Shown: piece after piece, positions 5,608 through 10,692 of the stretch | Layout: each line of letters begins with the position of its first letter | Numbering within the stretch: position 1 is the stretch's first letter | From: Candidatus Zixiibacteriota bacterium | GTDB lineage: Bacteria; Zixibacteria; MSB-5A5; GN15; FEB-12 | Assembly: GCA_023132995.1 (NCBI GenBank) | Contig: JAGLXI010000015.1 | Location: 1 to 10,692 of the forward strand | Length of the DNA: 10,692 bases | Reading direction: 5' to 3' | Translations under genes and position numbers: made by a program | Notes under the pieces: model-generated | Told to the model about the DNA's origin: nothing | The model's database searches: none | The model's input: the letters and a program-made list of their open reading frames with translations, nothing else

Positions 5608-6666
5608 ATGTATGATATGGTCGCGTCAGTTCTTACCGAGAGTTGGTTGGTTCTTGGTCAGATGGCGCCATACCTGCTCTTTGGCTTTCTGGCGGCCGGC
5701 ATACTCTCAGTATTGATTTCTCCCGAGTGGGTGGAACGTAACCTCGGTGGACACGGATTGGGACCAGTGTTGAAGGCCTCGCTGTTTGGTGTGCCGTTAC
5801 CTCTCTGCTCGTGCAGTGTGATTCCGGTATCGGTGTCCATGCATCGACACGGCGCCAGTCGCGCGGCAACGACGGCGTTCCTGCTCTCCGCTCCCCAGAC
5901 CGGTGTGGACAGTATCGCCGTTACCTATGCCTTGCTCGGCCCGGTCTTTGCGATCTTCCGGCCGGTAGCGGCATTGCTGACCGGTCTCGTCGGTGGGGGG
6001 CTGGTGCGATTCCTTGGTCAGCCAAATCAGACCCCGGCGACGGCCGAGTCAAATCCTATCACCTGCCATGGCGCCTGTTGCGAGCAAGAACATCGGAAGA
6101 ACGCGCCGGTGCGCATTCTGGAACACGGGTTCGTGGCCCTGCCGAGAGATATAGGTCTGGCGCTGCTGGTCGGAGTTCTCATCGCGGGTGCGATGGCGAC
6201 AATTATCCCGCCGGATCACCTGGTAACATACATAGGCGGTGGACTGATGGCGATCCTGCTGATGATGATAGCCGGGGTGCCGATATATGTGTGCGCAACC
6301 GCGTCAGTGCCGATTGCAGCCGGAATGATGCACATGGGCGCGTCACCGGGGGCGGCGCTGGCGTTCCTGATCGCCGGGCCGGCCACTAATGCCGCTACGT
6401 TCACCGCGATCTGGAAGGTGCTGGGACCACGAACAGCGACGCTTTTTCTGGCAACTGTCGGCGCAAGTGCCGTGGGATTCGGACTGCTTTTGGACTGGTT
6501 GATGCCGATAGCGGAAGCATCGCTTCCTCAACTTGCCGGCCATACACACATGCAATCTGGGGGCGGTTGGTTGTATCATGTTGCAGCAATCGTGCTCGTG
6601 GCTGTACTGGCCCTTTCGTACCTGTCAAAGGCACAGACAGACACAGAGGTCGAAAAAACGGCCTGA
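5608..6666 (+). CDS. Permease of the ArsP-like family, probable SO_0444-type Cu/Zn efflux transporter
   Basis: A 352-residue inner-membrane protein with about eight to ten hydrophobic segments in two related halves. Half one carries PLPLCSCSVIPVSVSMHRHG (64-82 region; C67 and C69) followed by SAPQTGVDSIAVTYALLGP. Half two carries GVPIYVCATASVPIAAG (C229) and AGPATNAATF. These paired motifs are typical of the permease family first named from arsenical export (ArsP), and the CSC and PQTGVDS versions fit the SO_0444 subgroup annotated as copper/zinc efflux. The polar loop between halves has a possible metal site, CHGACC with a following histidine (153-162), and HTH near 312-314. The ATG at 5608 is better spaced from TAAGG (5594-5598) than a TTG at 5602. 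The true substrate is not shown by sequence. Confidence 0.85.
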   Translation: MYDMVASVLTESWLVLGQMAPYLLFGFLAAGILSVLISPEWVERNLGGHGLGPVLKASLFGVPLPLCSCSVIPVSVSMHRHGASRAATTAFLLSAPQTGVDSIAVTYALLGPVFAIFRPVAALLTGLVGGGLVRFLGQPNQTPATAESNPITCHGACCEQEHRKNAPVRILEHGFVALPRDIGLALLVGVLIAGAMATIIPPDHLVTYIGGGLMAILLMMIAGVPIYVCATASVPIAAGMMHMGASPGAALAFLIAGPATNAATFTAIWKVLGPRTATLFLATVGASAVGFGLLLDWLMPIAEASLPQLAGHTHMQSGGGWLYHVAAIVLVAVLALSYLSKAQTDTEVEKTA

Positions 6667-6723
6667 GAAGGGATAACGCCTCTGCCGAATGTTGTCACCA
6701 TTTGTTGTAGTCAACTTGGGCAT
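6625..6723 (-). CDS. Possible 32-residue ORF with a strong ribosome binding site
   Basis: On the minus strand AAAAAAGGAGG lies 4 bases before an ATG at 6723, one of the best Shine-Dalgarno matches in the window. The frame encodes MPKLTTTNGDNIRQRR followed by a cysteine-rich end and stops after 32 residues, overlapping the 3' end of the permease gene. I do not recognise it. It may be the surviving start of a gene whose body is lost, or a small protein. The same T-run can instead be read as a terminator for the plus-strand permease. Confidence 0.25.
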   Translation of the reverse strand: MPKLTTTNGDNIRQRRYPFSGRFFDLCVCLCL

Positions 6724-6738
6724 ACAACCTCCTTTTTT
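6704..6738 (+). terminator. Weak candidate terminator after the permease gene
   Basis: GTTGTA (6704-6709) and TACAAC (6723-6728) are complementary around a 13-base loop, followed four bases later by six Ts (6733-6738). The stem is short and AU-rich, so this is a poor intrinsic terminator. It overlaps the minus-strand ribosome binding site described for the small ORF at 6625-6723. Confidence 0.25.
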
Positions 6739-6740
6739 AT

Positions 6741-7006
6741 TCATTCATTTACTCACCGAACGTCGCAAATAAGGATTTGGCGCGATTGGCGACCATATCC
6801 TCCATCTATCTTGTTAGGATGTTCCTTTCATGCTGTCCATGAATTCTTGTTGAGCCTTCTGATACTCAGGTAATTTGCCGTAGACACGCTTTCAGATAGC
6901 GTCATATGACGGCTTCAAGATAGGCACGTCGCTCATTCTTCCCCATATCACAGCTTCCATCGCTCGGTTACCTGTATTGTGAGGCAACGCGGAGATGCGT
7001 TTTCGC
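6741..7006. other. Empty stretch with decayed-looking minus-strand coding
   Basis: No intact gene. The minus strand holds several short open frames with starts and partial ribosome binding sites (around 6946, 6816-6798 and 6723), each broken after fewer than 35 codons, which looks like degenerate coding sequence. One of them is listed separately as a possible transposase remnant. Another frame, with a central YGKLPEYQKAQQEFMDSMKG in the 6815-6880 area, is protein-like but has no start and is not recognised. Confidence 0.4.
6878..6946 (-). pseudogene. Possible N-terminal remnant of an integrase-type transposase
   Basis: Reading leftward from an ATG at 6946, with GGAAG seven bases before it, the frame gives MGKNERRAYLEAVI, a TGA, and then RYLKACLR in the same frame. 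The pattern ERRAYLEA-x3-RYLKA resembles, from memory, the N-termini of DDE/integrase-domain transposases of miscellaneous insertion sequences. The expected continuation is absent and no terminal inverted repeats were found. Similarity over about 22 residues recalled by eye is thin evidence, so this is tentative. Confidence 0.25.
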
Positions 7007-7036
7007 TTGACATTTCCGGGGCAGGAGTGCTACGCT
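7007..7036 (+). promoter_or_regulatory. Strong candidate promoter with a long leader
   Basis: A perfect -35 TTGACA (7007-7012) is followed after 18 bases by TACGCT (7031-7036) preceded by TGC, an extended -10 arrangement. Transcription would start near 7043, about 310 bases before the next gene start at 7354, giving an unusually long untranslated leader or a separate small transcript. Confidence 0.45.
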
Positions 7037-7142
7037 ATTGTCGAATACAGTTCCCTTGTATGTTCTGCTGGTTGGCATAAAGGTAACGGCTGGCAAAACC
7101 CAGTGTTGCAAATGGTCTGTGCGTCTGTGAACGCATGTTAGC

Positions 7143-7280
7143 ATGACGATGGAAACCGACACTTCACTCTACAACCGGGGACACTGCAAGGAATGGGAAT
7201 ACAGCTTCATCGCTGTCAACAAAGCCGTCTTGACCAAACAGGCGACCTATTGCACCCTTTGCTGCTCCTTTGCGGCCTGA
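7143..7280 (+). CDS. Possible 45-residue Cys-containing small ORF in the leader
   Basis: The frame from the ATG at 7143 (or 7149) encodes about 45 residues with C15 and a cysteine cluster CTLCC at 37-41, ending at a TGA two bases before the hairpin at 7282. No Shine-Dalgarno sequence is visible upstream and I recognise no family. It lies between the promoter at 7007 and the methyltransferase gene, so a leader peptide is conceivable. Chance is also a fair explanation. Confidence 0.2.
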   Translation: MTMETDTSLYNRGHCKEWEYSFIAVNKAVLTKQATYCTLCCSFAA

Positions 7281-7281
7281 C

Positions 7282-7332
7282 GGTTTCATGAAGAAACCCT
7301 ATGGACGATGATAGCGTATTCCCTCATGAAAC
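7282..7332 (+). promoter_or_regulatory. Alternative hairpins before the ICMT-type gene
   Basis: GGTTTC (7282-7287) pairs perfectly with GAAACC (7293-7298) around a 5-base loop. The overlapping GTTTCATGA (7283-7291) also pairs perfectly over nine bases with TCATGAAAC (7324-7332). The two stems exclude each other. The distal arm ends ten bases before the ribosome binding site (AAAGGG, 7342-7347), so a conformational switch affecting translation is possible but unproven. Confidence 0.3.
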
Positions 7333-7353
7333 AAAAGGCGGAAAGGGACTGAC

Positions 7354-7875
7354 ATGACTCATCGGCACAGGCGGATGAAAGAACGACAACAGCGGGATGA
7401 TCTTGCCGGTGAGCATGCCGTCGGCGATGCCGGACAGATAGTGTTGGCCTGCCTGTTTGCCGTGACATGGATAGCAGACGCATTTTTTCTTAAGTACACG
7501 ACTTTCCTTAATCCGTATGTGCCGCTTGCCGCCAGGATACCTCCGGGAGTCGTTCTGTTGGCTCTATCCGGTTACCTGGCGAGAACGGGTTTGTCTATCG
7601 TGTTTGGCGAGGAGAGGGAAAAGCCAGGCGTAATCAGAAAGAGAGTGTTCAATGTCGTTCGCCATCCGATATACTTAAGCGAGATTCTGCTTTATCTTGG
7701 TCTTCTGTTGCTGAGTATATCACTTGCTGCGACAGTGGTGTGGATTGTTGCTATCGGGTTCCTGCACTACATCTCGCGCTACGAAGAAAGGCTGCTGCTT
7801 GCGCACTTTGGCAAGGAATATGAGCAGTACATGCGCGAAGTACCGATGTGGATCCCGTGGTTTCGGAAGAGGTAA
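7354..7875 (+). CDS. Isoprenylcysteine carboxyl methyltransferase (ICMT)-family membrane protein
   Basis: A 173-residue integral membrane protein of the ICMT/phospholipid N-methyltransferase type. About four hydrophobic segments are visible, near residues 28-46, 57-75, 110-124 and 126-140. The family signature is in the C-terminal half: RHPIYLSEILLYLG (103-116), then RYEERLLLAHFGKEYEQYM (142-160) and PMWIPW. The RHP and the E-E-x-x-L pattern form the S-adenosylmethionine binding region in this family. The bacterial members' substrates are mostly unknown, so only membrane-associated methylation can be proposed. The first 27 residues are charged and poorly conserved. The ATG is chosen because AAAGGG (7342-7347) lies 6 bases upstream. 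Expression may start from the promoter at 7007. Confidence 0.85.
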   Translation: MTHRHRRMKERQQRDDLAGEHAVGDAGQIVLACLFAVTWIADAFFLKYTTFLNPYVPLAARIPPGVVLLALSGYLARTGLSIVFGEEREKPGVIRKRVFNVVRHPIYLSEILLYLGLLLLSISLAATVVWIVAIGFLHYISRYEERLLLAHFGKEYEQYMREVPMWIPWFRKR

Positions 7876-7997
7876 ATGAGATTGCTGAGATCGGCCGGTC
7901 GGAACTATGCGCCGCCAATAGCTGGATGCTCCGGACACTGACGCGTCGCCGATGTGAATAGTCGGGTTTCGTTATTGCCGGCGCTGCGAGAATACTG

Positions 7998-8702
7998 ATG
8001 AAAGACAGAACATATTTCGGCAGAGACCTGGAAGCGATGTCCTTCGCGACTAACTACCATAACTGGATTATCGACGAGTTCAGACCTTATCTCGGCAAGA
8101 GCGTGGCAGAAGTCGGGGCGGGAACGGGCAATTTCTCAAGCCTGCTTGTCGGAACCGGTATTAAGCGCTTAGTCGCGTTTGAGCCGTCGGAAAATATGTA
8201 TCCTGTGCTCCGGGATCGCATGGCCGGTGCGGATAACGTAACGACTGTCAATTGCTTTTTTGGTGATAAATGTCGGGAATATGAGGATGAGTTTGATTCT
8301 GTCGTGTATGTGAATGTGCTGGAGCATATTGAGCACGATGACAGTGAACTGTCGTTTGTGTATAGTAGCCTGAGAAAGGGCGGTTATATTCTCGTTTTTG
8401 TCCCGGCTCTATCATGGCTGTATAGTGAGTTTGATAAAAAGTTGGGGCACTTCCGTCGCTATCACAGGAAGGACATTGTCAGAATGATGGAAGGTGCCGG
8501 GTTTGATGTCGTCCATGCCAGGTACTTTGATATGGCTGGAATCATACCGTGGTATGTCGCCTTTGTCTTGTTGAAGAAATCAATAAGCGCCGGCAACGTG
8601 ACGCTGTATGATAAGCTGGTAGTCCCGATTATGCGCAAGGTGGAGAGTATCGTGACTCCGCCTGTAGGCAAGAACATCTTATTGATCGGCAGGAAAGCCT
8701 GA
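7998..8702 (+). CDS. Class I SAM-dependent methyltransferase
   Basis: A 234-residue protein with a Rossmann-type methyltransferase fold. Motif I is VAEVGAGTGNFS (36-47) with E38 and the glycine loop; E62 in VAFEPSENM is the acidic residue expected to hold the ribose of S-adenosylmethionine. YVNVLEHIEHDD (104-115) is the usual post-motif segment, and FVPALSWLYSEFDKKLGHFRRY (around 134-155) with the RRYHRKDI helix is typical of UbiG-like small-molecule or glycan methyltransferases. The part after about residue 175 includes a hydrophobic patch (IIPWYVAFVLL) that may contact membrane or substrate. The substrate is unknown. No strong ribosome binding site is seen before the ATG, and the gap to the ICMT-type gene is 122 bases. 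Confidence 0.85.
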   Translation: MKDRTYFGRDLEAMSFATNYHNWIIDEFRPYLGKSVAEVGAGTGNFSSLLVGTGIKRLVAFEPSENMYPVLRDRMAGADNVTTVNCFFGDKCREYEDEFDSVVYVNVLEHIEHDDSELSFVYSSLRKGGYILVFVPALSWLYSEFDKKLGHFRRYHRKDIVRMMEGAGFDVVHARYFDMAGIIPWYVAFVLLKKSISAGNVTLYDKLVVPIMRKVESIVTPPVGKNILLIGRKA

Positions 8703-8794
8703 CCCAGCGCGCAGGCGGTGCTTCGCGTATTTCTTCCAGAGGTTTGGCTGAACTTGCAAGATACCTGCTCCTGGTGTGGAAGCTGGAGGTACGA

Positions 8795-9691
8795 TCAGCC
8801 GAAAGTGACCATCATTGCCCCGGCCACACCTACGACAATGGCAGCCAAACGCAGGGGTGTGATTTTCTCCTTCAGCAGCAGGGCGGCAAAGATGAATATG
8901 AAGATGTTGCTGGTCTGGTTCAGCGCCGAGGCCGTCGATGCCTGCGCGTATTTCATTCCCGCCAGCCAGAGGATCATCGAAATGTATGCCCCCAAAAACG
9001 ACCCGGACAGAGTGTATTTCCACCGCCGCGTGGAACGAATCGAAGCTATTATGCGCAAGCGGGAAGGATGGAAGAGCAGGACAACGGCCAGAACCGCCAG
9101 GCCGCCGATCAGGCGCATCTCGGTCGCCCAGATGAGAGGTGAGTGTTCGAGCAGCGGTTTGATCATGACGATACCGACCGCCATCGAGGCCAGGGCCAGT
9201 ACACCCCAGAGGATTCCAAGCGAGATCGCGCGTCGATCGATCGAGGCGTTATTGCGTTCGCCCATCACCGACAGCACGGCGGAGACAATCAAGATCACAC
9301 CCAGCCATTGCCACAGGCTGAGGGTATCCCCTAGCCACAACATCGACAAACAGATAATGAACGGGCTGTACAGGCAGTCGACGATGGCTATCAGGCCGGC
9401 CCCGAGAGCGTTGAGGCTTTTGAAGAAGAGGGTGTCGGCAATGCCGATCCCGAGCGCGCCGCTCAGAAACAGCAGCAGGTAATCGCCTACAGGAGCAGGT
9501 CGGAGGATAACCTCACCGAACAGCCAGGCGGTGGGGATGAACAGGATGACCGCCAATGCGTTCTTGAACAGGTTCAGCCCAATGGGGTGTACCGCCTCGC
9601 CGCTCTTCCTGAAGAGGATCACGGCCAGGGCCCAGACTACCGCCGTTAGTAGCGCCATCGCTTCGCCGAAATATGTCTCGAAACCGCTCAT
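8795..9691 (-). CDS. DMT-superfamily (EamA) transporter
   Basis: A 298-residue inner-membrane protein with about ten predicted transmembrane helices arranged as two EamA repeats, the usual size and organisation of the drug/metabolite transporter superfamily. Helix one is ALLTAVVWALAVILFRKSG (13-31), typical of the first EamA helix. The end of repeat one has LGDTLSLWQWLGVILIVSAV, and repeat two ends with ALLLKEKITPLRLAAIVVGV, the conserved E-x-(6-8)-G pattern of this family. Likely substrates are small metabolites or amino acids, but none can be named. It is convergent with the methyltransferase gene, with a 92-base gap and no clear shared terminator. The ribosome binding site is weak. Confidence 0.9.
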   Translation of the reverse strand: MSGFETYFGEAMALLTAVVWALAVILFRKSGEAVHPIGLNLFKNALAVILFIPTAWLFGEVILRPAPVGDYLLLFLSGALGIGIADTLFFKSLNALGAGLIAIVDCLYSPFIICLSMLWLGDTLSLWQWLGVILIVSAVLSVMGERNNASIDRRAISLGILWGVLALASMAVGIVMIKPLLEHSPLIWATEMRLIGGLAVLAVVLLFHPSRLRIIASIRSTRRWKYTLSGSFLGAYISMILWLAGMKYAQASTASALNQTSNIFIFIFAALLLKEKITPLRLAAIVVGVAGAMMVTFG

Positions 9692-9906
9692 GTAGTGTCC
9701 ATGGTTGCGTTATATCCTGTCAGTCCGAAACCTGAGTCTTCGCAGCGTTGGGTCACGGCCGGCTGCCGCAAAGCCTGCCACCTGTCAATAGTGTTGCCGG
9801 AAGGTACGTTAGAAGAACCCCCTATTCAAGCGGGGATTTGTGCCGGGCGGCCGGTTCGCGAGGGCAAGGCGGCGGCGCTGGGCGCCCTGATCGCCCCAAA
9901 AACCGA
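9692..9906. other. Intergenic DNA with GC-rich hairpins
   Basis: No recognisable gene. Two structures stand out: CCCC (9819-9822) with GGGG (9832-9835), extended by AA/TT beyond one mismatch; and GGCGC (9874-9878) with GCGCC (9882-9886) around a 3-base loop. Neither is followed by a T-run on the plus strand. The GC-rich 9832-9896 block stands out from its surroundings and could be an interspersed repeat unit. Confidence 0.35.
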
Positions 9907-9934
9907 TTGACATATCTGCACTTTTGCGTACTTT
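9907..9934 (+). promoter_or_regulatory. Candidate promoter for the HNH gene
   Basis: TTGACA (9907-9912) is a perfect -35. TACTTT (9929-9934) after 16 bases is a modest -10. Transcription would begin near 9941, leaving a leader of about 110 bases before the ATG at 10050. Confidence 0.4.
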
Positions 9935-10049
9935 TCCACGTATTGCAGCGTGACGCCGCCCCCATCGTCTGTCGGAGTTGAATTGTCGGATCGGGCAGGA
10001 GTAGTTGCGATGCAACCGGATCGTTGGTCTGCCGGTAGAAGAGTCTGAA

Positions 10050-10574
10050 ATGAACAATGGGTCAGTCGTCAACCGCAACGTCTTGATGCTCAACCAGAAC
10101 TACGAGCCGCTTACCGTCTGTACCGCCCGGCGCGCCGTTGTCCTGCTCTTTCAGGGCAAGGCGGAGATGATCGAGACCGCCGACGGCCTGCGCATCCACA
10201 CTGTCACTGAAAGCTACCGGGTTCCGTCGGTGGTCAGGCTGTGGAGGTATCGCAAGGTTCCCCACAAGCGGATCATGCTCACCCGCAAGAACATCCTCAC
10301 GCGTGACGGTCATCGCTGTCAATACTGCGGTGCCGGTACCGGTAAGGGGCCGATGACAGTCGATCATGTTATCCCCAAAACCATGAACGGCACGGATACC
10401 TGGGACAACCTGGTCTGCGCCTGCGCCCGGTGCAACAACCGCAAGGGTGATCAGACCCTGGAAGAGGCCGGGATGAAACTGTTGAAAAAACCGTCCCGCC
10501 CGACTTTCATTACCTTCATTCAGCGTAATATCGGTATAGCCAATGGATGGCGGCCGTACCTGTTCATGGACTGA
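10050..10574 (+). CDS. HNH endonuclease-family protein
   Basis: A 174-residue protein. The N-terminal part has VLMLNQNYEPLTVCTARRAV (11-30), a hallmark of a widespread stand-alone HNH family. The HNH domain runs from about residue 80 to 135: RDGHRCQYCG with C90 and C93, TVDHVIPK with D105-H106, WDNLV with N120, and CACARCNNRKG with C125 and C128. The two cysteine pairs bind a structural zinc and the D-H/N residues form the metal-dependent nuclease site. The ending GWRPYLFMD is also characteristic. The ATG at 10050 fits the family start and has a modest GAAGAG about 8 bases upstream; a TTG at 10005 would add 15 unconserved residues. The biological target is not known. It has no visible link to the stress genes. 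Confidence 0.88.
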   Translation: MNNGSVVNRNVLMLNQNYEPLTVCTARRAVVLLFQGKAEMIETADGLRIHTVTESYRVPSVVRLWRYRKVPHKRIMLTRKNILTRDGHRCQYCGAGTGKGPMTVDHVIPKTMNGTDTWDNLVCACARCNNRKGDQTLEEAGMKLLKKPSRPTFITFIQRNIGIANGWRPYLFMD

Positions 10575-10624
10575 CCGGCATCGGCTGATCTCCCGGCGCT
10601 CTATAGTCCAGCGACCGTTTGAAA

Positions 10625-10692
10625 ATGAACTGTATACGATTTGTGCTTGCCGGGCTGGTTTGCAGCCTGCGCGTTGCCTCATTGAAGAATGT
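10625..10692 (+). CDS. Possible gene start running off the right edge
   Basis: An ATG at 10625 opens a frame that stays open for 22 codons to the window end. It begins MNCIRFVLAGLVCSLRVA, a short positive start and hydrophobic core that could be a signal peptide. No clear ribosome binding site precedes it, and a perfect 5-bp stem GGCTG/CAGCC (10653-10667) lies inside. Too little is present to name it. Confidence 0.25.
   Translation, partial: MNCIRFVLAGLVCSLRVASLKN

Noticed and set aside
8718..9482. 254-codon plus-strand open frame
   Set aside because: It is the shadow of the EamA transporter on the other strand, which has clear membrane helices and family motifs; this frame has no protein-like features.
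9809..10093. 94-codon minus-strand frame before and into the HNH gene
   Set aside because: It runs through the promoter and start of the HNH gene, with low-complexity Arg/Pro content typical of a spurious frame.
10653..10667. GGCTG/CAGCC stem as terminator for the HNH gene
   Set aside because: The stem has no T-run after it and falls inside a possible coding start, so it does not behave like an intrinsic terminator.
10062..10682. 206-codon minus-strand open frame
   Set aside because: Antisense to the HNH gene, whose zinc and catalytic residues are all conserved.
1..10692. CRISPR array, tRNA or rRNA genes, complete insertion sequence
   Set aside because: No regularly spaced direct repeats, no cloverleaf or rRNA sequence, and no paired terminal inverted repeats with an intact transposase were seen on reading both strands.

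Overview
The window looks like chromosomal DNA of an anaerobic or microaerophilic bacterium of moderate GC content. Two features point that way. It encodes superoxide reductase, rubrerythrin and thiol peroxidase, with no catalase or superoxide dismutase in view, and it has a PerR-like regulator. The two-domain superoxide reductase, the HNH protein of the 'LNQNYEPLTV' type and the conserved protein at the left edge would suit an FCB-group bacterium or a deltaproteobacterium-like anaerobe. That placement is an impression from family distribution, not a measurement.

Layout. Positions 1-366 (minus) hold the N-terminal part of a conserved protein of unknown function, with a near-consensus promoter so close that its transcript may be leaderless. 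Positions 367-711 are non-coding and end in a promoter overlapped by a perfect 10-bp inverted repeat that resembles a Fur/PerR operator. From 712 to 4608 all genes run on the plus strand with short gaps: a Fur/PerR-family repressor, a short and apparently damaged ferritin-like gene, thiol peroxidase (tpx), two ferritin-like diiron proteins, desulfoferrodoxin (superoxide reductase), a third ferritin-like diiron protein, and ferritin. After a 321-nt gap with its own weak promoter come a full-length classical rubrerythrin (4930-5505) and a permease of the SO_0444/ArsP-like metal efflux type (5608-6666).

Positions 6667-7353 are an unusually empty stretch. It carries signs of decayed minus-strand genes, possibly a transposase N-terminus, plus a strong plus-strand promoter and a hairpin-containing leader. 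The rest is ordinary accessory or housekeeping DNA: an ICMT-type membrane methyltransferase (7354-7875), a class I SAM methyltransferase (7998-8702), a convergent DMT/EamA transporter (8795-9691, minus), an HNH endonuclease-like protein (10050-10574), and a possible gene start running off the right edge.

How it works together: the 712-5505 block reads as one peroxide, superoxide and iron defence island. The regulator senses peroxide or iron. Desulfoferrodoxin reduces superoxide to peroxide. Thiol peroxidase, rubrerythrin and probably the rubrerythrin-like diiron proteins remove peroxide. Ferritin stores the iron that would otherwise drive Fenton chemistry. The permease may export a transition metal. 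The most notable feature is the stacking of five intact ferritin-superfamily genes and one fragment within 3.8 kb.
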